Assembly: GCF_003604215.1 (NCBI RefSeq)
Contig: NZ_QXGS01000009.1
Coordinates: forward strand, 62,001 to 126,000
Source of the DNA: Teichococcus vastitatis
GTDB lineage: Bacteria; Pseudomonadota; Alphaproteobacteria; Acetobacterales; Acetobacteraceae
Reading direction: 5' to 3'
DNA: 64,000 bases
The notes beneath the pieces are model-generated. The model was not told the DNA's origin and did no database searches. It was given only the letters and a program-made list of their open reading frames with translations. The first letter of the stretch is position 1; each line of letters opens with the position of its first letter. Position numbers and translations under genes: made by a program. Shown in pieces: positions 16,751 to 25,830 of this stretch.

Positions 16751-17527
16751 ATGCATATTCTTCTCGCCAGCAGCGCTGGCCCGACTACCACGCTGCTCGA
16801 CGCCCTGCGCCGGCAGGGCCATGGCTGCGATTTGGCGGAGCCCTTTCTGGAAGCGCCGTCGATCGCCCAGCACAGCGGCGACTATGATGTTCTGCTGATC
16901 GAGGCCGCCAGCCCGACACGGGACGGCATCGGCCTGGTGCGCGAGATCCGGCGCAAAGGCGTGCGCTGCCCGGTGCTGGTGCTCAGTCCCCGCATCACGC
17001 CCGAGGACGAGTTGCTGTTGCTGGAAGCGGGCGCCGACCAGGTGCTCGGCGGTCCGCCGCTGATGCCGTTGCTGCAGGCCCGCATGCAGGCGGTGCTGCG
17101 CCGCAGCCTCGGCCACGCCAGCCCGGAACTGCGCTGCGGCAACGTGTTGCTGGATCAGGCGCGCCGCACCGTTGCCGTGGATGGCCGCACCGTGCGGATC
17201 ACCTGCCGCGAATTCGACGTGCTGGAGATGCTGATGCTCCGGCCGGGCGCGATGCTCACCAAGGAGCATTTCATGACCCGCGCCTACGGCCTGGAAGACG
17301 GGCCGGACCAGCGCATCCTCGACGTCTTCATCTGCAAGCTGCGGCGCAAGCTGGCGGCCGCGGGCTCTGCCGAGATCGTGCGCACCATCTGGGGCCGCGG
17401 CTATGTGCTGGAGGAGCCGAGCGCCGCCGAACTGGCCGCCGCCCGCGCCCGCCTGACCGCCGCGCATCCGCGCATGCAGCGCGCGCACCTGATGCGGCAG
17501 CCGCCGCAGCTGGCCATCGCCGTTTAA
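16751..17527 (+). CDS. CtrA-like response regulator with degenerate, glutamate-substituted receiver
   Basis: 258 residues, OmpR/PhoB class. The C-terminal winged helix (about 125-230) closely follows CtrA: VDGRTVRITCREFDVLEML, GAMLTKEHFM, RILDVFICKLRRKL, TIWGRGYVLEEPS. The N-terminal receiver is altered: the acidic pair of CtrA (MRVLLIEDD) is replaced by ASSAG at 6-10, the phospho-acceptor position 51 is Glu (LLIEAASP), and the conserved Lys region reads LGGPPL. The protein ends PQLAIAV, without the AA degron of Caulobacter CtrA. It should bind DNA but cannot be phosphorylated normally. Lies 112 bp after flbT. Confidence 0.88.
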   Translation: MHILLASSAGPTTTLLDALRRQGHGCDLAEPFLEAPSIAQHSGDYDVLLIEAASPTRDGIGLVREIRRKGVRCPVLVLSPRITPEDELLLLEAGADQVLGGPPLMPLLQARMQAVLRRSLGHASPELRCGNVLLDQARRTVAVDGRTVRITCREFDVLEMLMLRPGAMLTKEHFMTRAYGLEDGPDQRILDVFICKLRRKLAAAGSAEIVRTIWGRGYVLEEPSAAELAAARARLTAAHPRMQRAHLMRQPPQLAIAV

Positions 17528-17575
17528 CAGGACGCATTGCCGCAGGGCGGCGCGGCGGGCAGTCTCCGCCGCGCC

Positions 17576-18478
17576 ATGAACGATCGTGCCCTGCGTTATT
17601 TTCTGGCGGTGGTGCGCGCCGGCTCGATCCGCGGCGCCGCGGCTGTTCTGCACGTCGCCGCCTCCGCCGTCAGTCGGCAGGTGGCCGAGATGGAGGCCGC
17701 ATGCGGCACGCTGCTTCTGGAGCGCCTGCCGCGTGGCGTGGTGCCGACCGAGGCAGGGCGCATCATCGCCGAGCACGCCCGGCGCCAGGCCGATGAGGCG
17801 GCGCTGCTGCAGGATCGGCTGCAACGATTGCGCGGCGCGCAGCGGGGCCTGGTGCGGATCCGCTGCGGCGCCGGCTTCCTGCCGGACCTGATGCGCCACG
17901 GGCTGGCCGGCTTTTCCGCGGCGCATCCCGGCATCACCTTCCAGGTCGTGCTGGGCACCAGTGATTCCATCCTGAAGGCCGTGGCCGAGGGCGAGGCGGA
18001 TCTCGGCCTGGCCTATAATCCGCAGGCCCATCCGGAGGTTGACGCCGCGCTGGTGACCCGGCAGCCCCTGGTGGCGCTGCTGCCGGCCGGGCACGCACTG
18101 GCCTCGCAGCGCCGCCCGCTGTTGCTGCGCCGGCTGGCTGCCGAGCCGGTTGCGTTGCTGCCGGCTGATCATGGCATCCGGCAGATGATCAGCCGGGTGG
18201 AGGCCGATGGTGGGTTCCGCCTGCTGCCCGTGCTGGAAACCGATTCCTTCGAATTGCAGCGGCGCTTCGTGGCCGCGCGGATGGGCGTGGCGTTTCTGCC
18301 GCGCTTCGCCCTCGCACCTGAGGAAGCCGGGGAAATGACGGCGGTGCCGCTGGCCGATCCGCTGCTCGCCGAAGCCGCAGCGCATCTGGTGGTGCGCGCC
18401 GGCCGCCGCCTGCCGGAGGCGGCGGAACGCCTGCGCGACTGGCTGGCGAAGCATCTGGTCTGCTGCCGGCCGGGCTGA
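17576..18478 (+). CDS. LysR-family transcriptional regulator
   Basis: 300 residues. N-terminal winged helix-turn-helix ALRYFLAVVRAGSIRGAAAVLHVAASAVSRQVAEMEAACGTLLLERLPRGVVPTEAG, followed by a periplasmic-binding-like sensor domain from about residue 90 (LVRIRCGAGFLPDLMRHGLAGFSAAHPGITF). ATG at 17576 was chosen over the longer frame because it begins the conserved helix-turn-helix at residue 5. It is followed on the same strand by a hydroxyacid dehydrogenase and an aldehyde dehydrogenase that are plausible targets. Confidence 0.92.
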   Translation: MNDRALRYFLAVVRAGSIRGAAAVLHVAASAVSRQVAEMEAACGTLLLERLPRGVVPTEAGRIIAEHARRQADEAALLQDRLQRLRGAQRGLVRIRCGAGFLPDLMRHGLAGFSAAHPGITFQVVLGTSDSILKAVAEGEADLGLAYNPQAHPEVDAALVTRQPLVALLPAGHALASQRRPLLLRRLAAEPVALLPADHGIRQMISRVEADGGFRLLPVLETDSFELQRRFVAARMGVAFLPRFALAPEEAGEMTAVPLADPLLAEAAAHLVVRAGRRLPEAAERLRDWLAKHLVCCRPG

Positions 18479-18578
18479 TGCCGTTGCCGGTGGGGCAACA
18501 TCGCGTTCGCAAGACGCTGCTTGTGGCAACGCCGGCAACCACCCACCCTGACGCGATGGCAGCGTCGGGGCAGCAACA

Positions 18579-19466
18579 GTGACAGGGCAGCAGGTCGGGG
18601 TGGTCGGGCTCGGGCAGATGGGCTTCGGCATGGCGGCGACGCTGGCCCGAGCGGGCTTCGCCGTGCAGGGGCACGACATCAACCCGGCCCGCAAGCCGAG
18701 TTGTGACGAGGCCGGCATCGCATTTCGCCACGACCTCGGCGCTGTGCTGCGCGAGGCGGAGGTTCTGGTGGTTTCCCTCCCCTATGCACGGGACGTGGAA
18801 GCGGTGGTCACCGCGCCCGGCGGGTTGCTGGAGCGGCATGACGGGCGGGTGGTGGTGATCGACACGTCGACCTCCGACCCCACCACCTCGCGCAGGCTCG
18901 CCGTCCTGCTGGCGGGAGCCGGGCACGGCCTGTTGGACGCGCCGGTCAGCGGCGGCCCGTCCGGCGCCGCATCCGGCCGCCTGACGGTGATGGCCGGCGG
19001 TGCCGCCGAGGATCTGGAGCGGGTCCGGCCGGTGCTGGAGGCGATGGCCGCCAGAATCGTGCATGTCGGCCCTTCCGGCGCCGGCAACATCGCCAAGCTG
19101 GTGAACAACCTGCTGGTGGCAGCGCATCTGATCACCACCGGCGAGGCGATGCGCCTGTCCGAGGCGGCAGGCCTGTCCGCCGCGGAGGCGATAGAGGTGG
19201 TCAATGCCGCGACCGGCCGTAGCGCGGTGAGCGAGGCGATGTACCCGCGCTGGGTGCTGCCCGGCAGCTTCAACAGCGGCTTCTCGGCCGGGCTGATGCG
19301 CAAGGATGTGCGGCTGGCCACCGGATTGATGAGCGAGGTGGGCCTGGACCTGCCGCTGTCGCGCCTGGTGGACCAGCTGTGGCGCGAGGCCCCCCTTCCC
19401 GATCCGGAGGACTTTACCCGCATGGCGGATTACCGGCGCGACCCGCAGAGCAGGGAAACCGAATGA
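18579..19466 (+). CDS. Beta-hydroxyacid dehydrogenase (3-hydroxyisobutyrate / tartronate semialdehyde reductase family)
   Basis: 295 residues. Dinucleotide motif VGVVGLGQMGFGMAATLARAGF, substrate motif DAPVSGGPSGAASGRLTVMAGG and the catalytic-lysine segment GAGNIAKLVNNLL define the family, which oxidises or reduces beta-hydroxyacids with NAD(P). GTG at 18579 is the only sensible start; upstream sequence has no better one. Its stop overlaps the aldehyde dehydrogenase start by 4 bases, so the two enzymes probably act in one pathway (hydroxyacid to semialdehyde to acid). Confidence 0.9.
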   Translation: MTGQQVGVVGLGQMGFGMAATLARAGFAVQGHDINPARKPSCDEAGIAFRHDLGAVLREAEVLVVSLPYARDVEAVVTAPGGLLERHDGRVVVIDTSTSDPTTSRRLAVLLAGAGHGLLDAPVSGGPSGAASGRLTVMAGGAAEDLERVRPVLEAMAARIVHVGPSGAGNIAKLVNNLLVAAHLITTGEAMRLSEAAGLSAAEAIEVVNAATGRSAVSEAMYPRWVLPGSFNSGFSAGLMRKDVRLATGLMSEVGLDLPLSRLVDQLWREAPLPDPEDFTRMADYRRDPQSRETE

Positions 19467-21001
19467 TGCCCGACGCCCTCAGCCCCGCCGCACCGCGTGT
19501 CGCGGAACTGGTCAACCAATTGCTGCCGGGCGGCGCGGTCGGCTCCCTGGTCGGCGGCGCGATCCTGCCGGGCACCGGCGCCCGCCTGGACCTGGTGAAC
19601 CCGGCGGATGGCCGGGTGATCCTGGGCTTCGCCGATGCCGGCCGCGGCGTGGTGGATGCGGCCATGGCCGCCGCCGCCCCAGCGCAGCGCGCCTGGTGGG
19701 CGATGACCGCGGCCGCACGCGGCCGTGCGTTGTGGGCCATGGGCCAAGCGGTGCGGGGCCGGGCCGGAGAGCTGGCGGAGTTGGAGATGCTGTCCGCCGG
19801 CAAACCCATCCGCGATACCCGCGGCGAGGTCGCCAAGGTGGCGGAGATGTTCGAATACTACGCCGGCTGGGCCGACAAGCTGCATGGCGAGGTGATCCCG
19901 GTTCCCACCAGCCACCTGAACTACACCCGGCCCGAGCCCTATGGCACGGTGGTGCAGATCACGCCCTGGAACGCGCCGGTCTTCACCGCCGGCTGGCAGA
20001 TCGCGCCCGCGTTGTGTGCCGGCAATGCGGTGGTGCTGAAACCCTCCGAGCTGACGCCGCTGACCACGCTAGCGCTCGGCGTGCTGTGCGGCGCCGTAGA
20101 CGGCGTTCCGCCAGGGCTGGTGAACATCCTGGCGGGCGCCGGCCCCACCACCGGTGCCGCGGCCGTCGCGCATCGCGACACGCGGCTGGTGGTGTTCGTG
20201 GGCTCCGCGGCGGCTGGGTCCCAGATCGCCGCTGCCGCGGCGCGCAACATCGTGCCGTCCATCCTGGAGCTGGGCGGCAAGAGCGCCAATATCGTTTTCG
20301 CCGATGCCGACCTGGACCGCGCCCTCCTCGGGGCGCAGGCGGCGATCTTCGGCGGCGCCGGCCAGAGCTGCGTGGCCGGCTCCCGCCTGCTGGTGCAGCG
20401 CCGCATCCAGGATCGCTTCGTGGCGCGGCTGGCCGAAGCCACCGGTCACATTCCCTTTGGCGCCCCGGCCGATCCGGCCACGCAGATCGGCCCCATCCAC
20501 AACCGACGCCAGTTCAACAAGATCAGCGAGATGGTGGCGGCGGCGGCAGGGCATGGCGCGCGCATCGCCGCCGGCGGCGGCTGCCCGGCGGCGCTGCGCG
20601 GCACCGGCGGGTTCTTCTTCGCGCCCACCATCCTGGACGGCATCGCGCCGGACGCCGCCATCGCGCGGGAGGAGGTGTTCGGCCCCGTTCTCGCCGTGCT
20701 GCCCTTCGACACGGAAGAGGAAGCAGTGGCCCTGGCCAATGACACACCCTACGGCCTGGCCGGGGCAGTGTGGACGGGGGATGTCGGCCGCGCGCACCGC
20801 GTCGCGGCAGCGGTGCGCGCCGGCACCTTCTGGATCAACGGCTACAAGACCATCAACGTGGCCTCGCCTTTCGGCGGCTTCGGGCGTTCCGGCTTCGGCC
20901 GTTCCTCGGGCCGGGATGCGCTGCTCGGCTATACCCAGACCAAGAGCGTGTGGGTCGAAACCGCCGCCGCGCCGCCGGTCGCCTTCGGCTATGTCGGCTG
21001 A
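19463..21001 (+). CDS. NAD(P)-dependent aldehyde dehydrogenase (betaine-aldehyde dehydrogenase-like)
   Basis: 512 residues of the ALDH superfamily. TPWNAPVFTAGWQIAPALCAGNAVVLKPSELTPLT, the catalytic Glu in ILELGGKSANIVF and the catalytic Cys303 in GGAGQSCVAGSRLLV are intact, as is EEVFGPVLAVLPF. ATG overlaps the previous stop; a second ATG follows at once. Substrate unknown; betaine-aldehyde or gamma-aminobutyraldehyde dehydrogenases are the nearest by wording, which would suit the amine-oxidase gene at 13.5 kb, but that is inference. Confidence 0.92.
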   Translation: MMPDALSPAAPRVAELVNQLLPGGAVGSLVGGAILPGTGARLDLVNPADGRVILGFADAGRGVVDAAMAAAAPAQRAWWAMTAAARGRALWAMGQAVRGRAGELAELEMLSAGKPIRDTRGEVAKVAEMFEYYAGWADKLHGEVIPVPTSHLNYTRPEPYGTVVQITPWNAPVFTAGWQIAPALCAGNAVVLKPSELTPLTTLALGVLCGAVDGVPPGLVNILAGAGPTTGAAAVAHRDTRLVVFVGSAAAGSQIAAAAARNIVPSILELGGKSANIVFADADLDRALLGAQAAIFGGAGQSCVAGSRLLVQRRIQDRFVARLAEATGHIPFGAPADPATQIGPIHNRRQFNKISEMVAAAAGHGARIAAGGGCPAALRGTGGFFFAPTILDGIAPDAAIAREEVFGPVLAVLPFDTEEEAVALANDTPYGLAGAVWTGDVGRAHRVAAAVRAGTFWINGYKTINVASPFGGFGRSGFGRSSGRDALLGYTQTKSVWVETAAAPPVAFGYVG

Positions 21002-21731
21002 GATCTGGCGCCGCCTCGGCGCCGAGGCCCGAACCGCCGAGGCCACGCTGGCGCCGTTTCTGGCCGATACGGCCGGCGCGCCGGATGCGGCCGGGGGTCT
21101 CGCCGCGCTGCTGGCGCGGCTTTCCCCGTCCCCCTTGTTGGAACCCGGCGCGTTGCGCGACCTGGCGCGCGCGACTTTGCTGCCGCAGGACGTGGATGCG
21201 ACGCTGGCCGACCTGCAGGCCATTACCATCCGGAATTTCGAGCCGGGCGGGCTGCTGGGGACCTGGATCGGCGGCCGCGGCTTTCACATGCTGCTGGCGC
21301 ATCGGCTGAACCATCGGCTCTGGCGGCAGGGGCAGCACGCCCTGGCCATGGCCTGCAAGACTGGCGCGGCGATGCTCGGCGCCGACATCCATCCGGCGGC
21401 CCGGATCGGCCAGCGCATCTTTCTCGACCATGGCATCGGCGTGGTGATCGGCGAAACGGCGGTGATCGAGGATGATGTGAGCCTCTGGCACGGCGTCACC
21501 CTCGGCTCGACCCTGACACGGGGCGGCGAGGACCGGCACCCCAAGGTGCGGCGCGGCGCTGTGCTGGGAGCCGGCGCCACGCTGCTCGGCAACATCGAGA
21601 TCGGCGAGGATGCGGTGATCGCCGCCGGCAGTGTGGTGCTGGCGCCGGTGCCGCCGCGCACCACGATGGCCGGCAACCCGGCCACGCCCCGCTTGCGCCA
21701 TCGCCACCCCTATGCGGAGTTCCGCGCATGA
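20991..21731 (+). CDS. cysE: Serine O-acetyltransferase
   Basis: 246 residues. The C-terminal left-handed hexapeptide-repeat domain (GADIHPAARIGQRIFLDHGIGVVIGETAVIEDDVSLWHGVTLGST) carries the DH catalytic pair and IGE motif of CysE, which makes O-acetylserine from serine and acetyl-CoA for cysteine synthesis; AGSVVLAPVPPRTTMAGNPA closes the barrel. ATG at 20991 overlaps the ALDH gene by 11 bases. The context is a catabolic operon rather than a cys cluster; a sulfur-carrier/E1 pair lies 5 kb downstream. Confidence 0.9.
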   Translation: MSAEIWRRLGAEARTAEATLAPFLADTAGAPDAAGGLAALLARLSPSPLLEPGALRDLARATLLPQDVDATLADLQAITIRNFEPGGLLGTWIGGRGFHMLLAHRLNHRLWRQGQHALAMACKTGAAMLGADIHPAARIGQRIFLDHGIGVVIGETAVIEDDVSLWHGVTLGSTLTRGGEDRHPKVRRGAVLGAGATLLGNIEIGEDAVIAAGSVVLAPVPPRTTMAGNPATPRLRHRHPYAEFRA

Positions 21732-22642
21732 CGGCACCCGACTCCTCCGCTGCCGGCCGCCACCTGCCCGGCATCGATCATCCGCTGATCCTGGTGCGGG
21801 ACATCGACGCGGCGCGCGGCTTCTATGCGCGGCTCGGCTTCACCGTGACGCCGGTGGGGCGGCATCCCTGGGGCACCAGCACCAGCCTCGCCGTGCTGAG
21901 CCGCTCGGCGCTGGAACTGATGTCCATCTATGATGAGCACCTGATCGACGGCTACGCCGCCGGAGATTTCCGCTTCGGCCGCCACATGCGCGACGCGCTG
22001 GCCGAGCGGGAGGGCATTTCCCTGGTGGCGCTGCACAGCCAGGACGCAGCCGGCGACCGCGCCATCATGGAAGCCCGTGGCGCCGTGTTCCAGGGCGGCA
22101 TCGAGTTCCGCCGCAAGGTCCGTCCGCCGGGCGGCAAATGGGACGAGGCGGTGGTCTCGCTGCAGGTCAGCTGCGACCCAGCGCTGCCTCGCGTGTCGCA
22201 TTTCCTGGCGCAGCAGCACAAGCCGCAGCTGCTCTGGGTGCCGGAATGGATGCAGCACGCCAACGGTGCCACGCACGTGGCCGCCGTGCATTACCGGGCG
22301 CGGGAGCCGGAGCCCGTGCTGCACCGCCTCGCCAGCCTGTTCGGCCGCGACCGGATCACCACGGCGCCGGGCGGCTGGCAGGTGGCGACCGGCCAAGGCG
22401 TGTTCGGCGTGATCCGCGCCGGCGAGGAGGACGCTGTTATCGGTGCCGGGCCCCTGCCCCGGATGGGCCGGGATGAGGCCGCGGCCATCGCCATCGACGT
22501 CGCCGTGTCCGATCTGCCAGCGGCCGGAAGGCTGCTGGCGACGGCCGGCATCGCCGCTTCGGAGATGGGCGGCAGCCTCGCCATCGATGACGTCGCGTCC
22601 TGCGGCAACGTGCTGCTGCGGTTCGTTCCGGGAGCGCGCTGA
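21728..22642 (+). CDS. Glyoxalase-like (VOC superfamily) domain protein
   Basis: 304 residues with two VOC-type halves: IDHPLILVRDIDAARGFYARLGFTVTPVGRHPWGTSTSLAVLSRSALELM at the start, and a second module from about residue 170 (GATHVAAVHYRAREPEPVLHRLASLFGRDR). This resembles the Glyoxalase_3-type proteins of unknown substrate. His and Glu residues that could hold a metal are present, but I cannot assign chemistry. ATG overlaps the cysE stop by 4 bases. Confidence 0.8.
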   Translation: MTAPDSSAAGRHLPGIDHPLILVRDIDAARGFYARLGFTVTPVGRHPWGTSTSLAVLSRSALELMSIYDEHLIDGYAAGDFRFGRHMRDALAEREGISLVALHSQDAAGDRAIMEARGAVFQGGIEFRRKVRPPGGKWDEAVVSLQVSCDPALPRVSHFLAQQHKPQLLWVPEWMQHANGATHVAAVHYRAREPEPVLHRLASLFGRDRITTAPGGWQVATGQGVFGVIRAGEEDAVIGAGPLPRMGRDEAAAIAIDVAVSDLPAAGRLLATAGIAASEMGGSLAIDDVASCGNVLLRFVPGAR

Positions 22643-22729
22643 GCCAGGAAAACCGCCTCACGCCGGTTGCGCGCGGGAGCCAATGGGCGGAAACCGGCCC
22701 TGTTGCCGCGCCCAACGGAGAGCTCACCC

Positions 22730-24349
22730 GTGCTGGACCCCCACCGCCGCAGTTACCGACCGCTGATCATGGGGCACCGTGCCGCGGTTGCGAGCAATCA
22801 TCCGGCAGCCACCGAAGCGGGGCTGGCGATGCTGCGGGCCGGCGGCCATGCCGCGGATGCCGCCGCGGCCATCGCCCTGGCGCTGGGGGTGGCCGAGCCC
22901 TTCATGTCCGGCCTGGGCGGCGATGGCTTCTACCATGTGTGGGATGCCGGGACGGGGCGCGGACACGTCCATAACGGGTCCGGCACAGCGCCAGCCGGCG
23001 CCACGTCCGGGCGCTACCCGGACGGCATGCCGGGCGTCGGACCCGGCGCCATCGCCACACCGGGCAGCCTGGCGGGAATCGCCTCGATGCACGCGGCGCA
23101 TGGTGTTCTGCCCTGGGCCGAACTGTGCCGCCCCGCCATCGAGCTGGCGCAGCAGGGCGTGCCGGTCGGCCACACCTATCGCCGCTTCGCGCGGCTGATG
23201 CGCGCCCGGCTGCTCGCCGATCCTCGCAGCAGCGCGGCCTTTCTGCGCGACGGCGAGGTGCCGGCGCTGGGTGAATTGCTGATGCAGCCAGCCCTGGCCG
23301 AGACCCTGGCCACCATCGCCGAGGACGGCGCGGAAAGCTTTTATCGCGGCCCGCTGGCCCGGCGCCTTGCCGCCGGGCTGGACGAGGCGGGGGCCTTGGT
23401 GACGCAGGCCGATCTCGGCGCTTTCGAGGCCGAGGTGCAGGCGCCGATCCGCATCAGCTACCGCGGCTTCGACATCTGCCAGACGCCGCCCAACTCCACC
23501 GGCTTCGTGCTGCTGCAGGAGTTGAAGATCGTGGAGCATTTCGACCTCGCCACCCTGGGCGAAGGATCGGCGGCGCTGCTGCACCTGCTGGTGGAAGCCA
23601 AAAAGCGCGCCTTCCTGGACCGCGAGCGCCATGCCACCGATCCGCGCTTCGCCCCGGTGCCGCTGGAGCGGTTGCTGTCCGACGCCCATGCGGCCGAACT
23701 CGCCGCCGGCATCGACCAGCAGCGTGCCGCCGCGATTCCACTGAACATCCCGGCGCCGAATGATGGCAACACCACCTATTTCTGCGCGATCGACGCGGCC
23801 GGCAACGCAGTGTCGGCGATCCAGAGCCTGAACAGCCCGTTCGGCAGCGGCGTCACCGCCGGCGATACCGGCGTGCTGATGAACAACCGCATGACCTGCT
23901 GGCATCTCGATCCCGCGCATTCCAACGCGCTGCGGCCGGGCAAGCGCGTGCGCCACACCATGAATGCCCCGATGATCCTGAAGAATGGTCGGCCCTGGGC
24001 GCTGCTCGGCACGCCCGGCGCCGACAACCAGGTGCAGATCAACCTGCAAACGGTGGTCAGCCTGATCGATCTGGGCCTTGATCCGCAACAGATCGCCGAG
24101 GCACCGCGCTGGAGCAGCAGCCAGCCCGGCCAGGACGCCAACTGGCCGCATGCCGGCGACGACGCGCTCACCCTGGAGCAAGGCTTTCCGGCGGAAACGC
24201 TGGATAACCTGCGGGCGCGCGGCCACCAACTCAAAATCGTGCCGCCGCTGGAAGGGCCGTGCAGCGTTGCCTGCATCCGGGTTCTCGACAATGGCGTGCG
24301 CATGGCGGGGAGCGACCCGCGCCGTGATGGCTGGGCAGGAGCATTCTGA
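22730..24349 (+). CDS. Gamma-glutamyltransferase (GGT) family protein
   Basis: 539 residues, N-terminal-nucleophile hydrolase. HRAAVASNHPAATEAGLAMLRAGGHAADAAAAIALALGVAEP is the large-subunit start; the self-cleavage and catalytic Thr348 lies in DGNTTYFCAID; the small subunit holds MNAPMILKNGRPWALLGTPGADNQVQ. GTG at 22730 is preceded by GGAG 9 nt away; longer reading adds non-conserved residues. No clear export signal, so a cytoplasmic acylase-like GGT is possible. GGT family members transfer or hydrolyse gamma-glutamyl groups, some open cephalosporin side chains. Confidence 0.9.
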   Translation: MLDPHRRSYRPLIMGHRAAVASNHPAATEAGLAMLRAGGHAADAAAAIALALGVAEPFMSGLGGDGFYHVWDAGTGRGHVHNGSGTAPAGATSGRYPDGMPGVGPGAIATPGSLAGIASMHAAHGVLPWAELCRPAIELAQQGVPVGHTYRRFARLMRARLLADPRSSAAFLRDGEVPALGELLMQPALAETLATIAEDGAESFYRGPLARRLAAGLDEAGALVTQADLGAFEAEVQAPIRISYRGFDICQTPPNSTGFVLLQELKIVEHFDLATLGEGSAALLHLLVEAKKRAFLDRERHATDPRFAPVPLERLLSDAHAAELAAGIDQQRAAAIPLNIPAPNDGNTTYFCAIDAAGNAVSAIQSLNSPFGSGVTAGDTGVLMNNRMTCWHLDPAHSNALRPGKRVRHTMNAPMILKNGRPWALLGTPGADNQVQINLQTVVSLIDLGLDPQQIAEAPRWSSSQPGQDANWPHAGDDALTLEQGFPAETLDNLRARGHQLKIVPPLEGPCSVACIRVLDNGVRMAGSDPRRDGWAGAF

Positions 24350-24352
24350 AGC

Positions 24353-25756
24353 ATGAACAACACCGCAACGCGCGACACCGCGATCGCCGCCGCCGTCGGC
24401 CTGATGGAGGATGGCCGCTTCCGGGCCCTGATGGAGCGCCGCGTCGCCTTCCGTACCGAAAGCCAAGTGCCGGAACAACTGCCGGAGCTGCATCGCTACC
24501 TCGACGAGGAGATCATTCCCAGCGTCGCAGCGATGGGTTTCGCCTCGCAGGTCTTCGACAATCCCGTGGCCGGCAAGGGTCCTTTCCTGATCGCGCGCCG
24601 GATCGAGGACCCAGCGCGCCCGACCGTGCTGATTTACGGACATGGCGACGTCACGCGCGGACAGGACGCGGAATGGCGTGAAGGCTTGGCGCCGTTCTGC
24701 GTCACCGCCGAGGGTGACCGCTGGTACGGGCGCGGCACCGCCGACAACAAGGGCCAGCACAGCATCAACCTCGCCGCGCTGGAGCAGGTGATGCAGGCAC
24801 GCGGCGGCCGGCTCGGCTTCAATGTTGTCCTGCTGCTGGAAATGGGCGAGGAAACCGGCTCGCCCGGCTTGTCCGAGATCTGCGTCGCTCAGCGGGAGCT
24901 GTTGAAGGCGGATGTGCTGATCGCCTCGGACGGACCCCGCCTGTCCGCGGACCGGCCGACGCTGTTTCTCGGCTCCCGCGGCGCCTTCAACGTCGAGTTG
25001 AGGTTGGATGCGCGGGAACGGGGCTATCATTCCGGCAATTGGGGTGGCGTGATCGTCAATCCCGCAACCGTGCTGGCCAATGCCATCGCCTCCATGACGG
25101 ATGCGCGGGGCCGCCTGCTGGTGGACGGGCTGCGCCCGCCCGCCATCCCGAACTCCGTGCGGGCGGCGCTGGCAGGGATCACACTGGGCGGAGGCCCGAC
25201 CGATCCCGCCATCGACGCGAATTGGGGCGAGCCCGGCCTCACCCCCGCCGAACGGCTCTTTGCGTGGAACACGCTGGAAGTGCTGGCCTTCAAGGCCGGC
25301 AATGCGGACGCACCGGTAAACGCCGTGCCGCCCCGCGCCGTGGCCGTGATGCAGCTGCGTTTCGTGGTGGGCACCGATGCGGCGCAGATCCTGCCGGCGC
25401 TGCGCGCGCATCTCGATGCCCACGGCTTCGGCGATGTGGAGCTCGTCTCGATGCGCCACGAGGTGTCGCCCGCGACACGGCTGGACCCCGACTCGCCCTG
25501 GGTCCGTTGGGCCGCAGGCTCCATGCAGCGGACGTCCGGCTCGCCCCCGGCGATCCTGCCGAACATTGGCGGCACGCTGCCGAACCACGTCTTCGCCGAC
25601 CTGCTGGCGCTACCCACGCTGTGGGTACCCCATTCCTATGCGGCCTGCGCACAACACGCGCCGGACGAGCACATGCTGGTGCCCCTGACCCGCGAGGCGT
25701 TGGCCCTGATGGCCGGGCTGTTCTGGGATCTCGGCGATCATCAAGTAAATATGTAA
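24353..25756 (+). CDS. M20 family metallopeptidase (dipeptidase-like)
   Basis: 467 residues. Zinc-ligand motifs of M20: YGHGDVTRG, WYGRGTADNKGQHSIN with the bridging Asp, LLLEMGEETGSPGL with catalytic Glu pair, and GTLPNHVFADLLALP near the C-terminus; the middle (from about residue 210) is the dimerisation lid. Starts 3 bases after the GGT stop, so GGT and the peptidase would together degrade gamma-glutamyl or other small peptides in the cytoplasm. Ends at a regulatory-looking intergenic region. Confidence 0.9.
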   Translation: MNNTATRDTAIAAAVGLMEDGRFRALMERRVAFRTESQVPEQLPELHRYLDEEIIPSVAAMGFASQVFDNPVAGKGPFLIARRIEDPARPTVLIYGHGDVTRGQDAEWREGLAPFCVTAEGDRWYGRGTADNKGQHSINLAALEQVMQARGGRLGFNVVLLLEMGEETGSPGLSEICVAQRELLKADVLIASDGPRLSADRPTLFLGSRGAFNVELRLDARERGYHSGNWGGVIVNPATVLANAIASMTDARGRLLVDGLRPPAIPNSVRAALAGITLGGGPTDPAIDANWGEPGLTPAERLFAWNTLEVLAFKAGNADAPVNAVPPRAVAVMQLRFVVGTDAAQILPALRAHLDAHGFGDVELVSMRHEVSPATRLDPDSPWVRWAAGSMQRTSGSPPAILPNIGGTLPNHVFADLLALPTLWVPHSYAACAQHAPDEHMLVPLTREALALMAGLFWDLGDHQVNM

Positions 25757-25830
25757 TAAGATCCGCGTCTCATTTTGACACATCGTCAAGCGTTGCCGGG
25801 GCCTTGCTTCTCCGAAATGACGTCTTAGCG

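Noticed and set aside
22724-25588. 954-codon open frame on the minus strand
   Set aside because: It lies entirely opposite the GGT and M20 peptidase genes, which have clear family motifs; its own translation is His/Arg/Gly-rich with no recognisable domain. Long antisense frames are expected in DNA this GC-rich.
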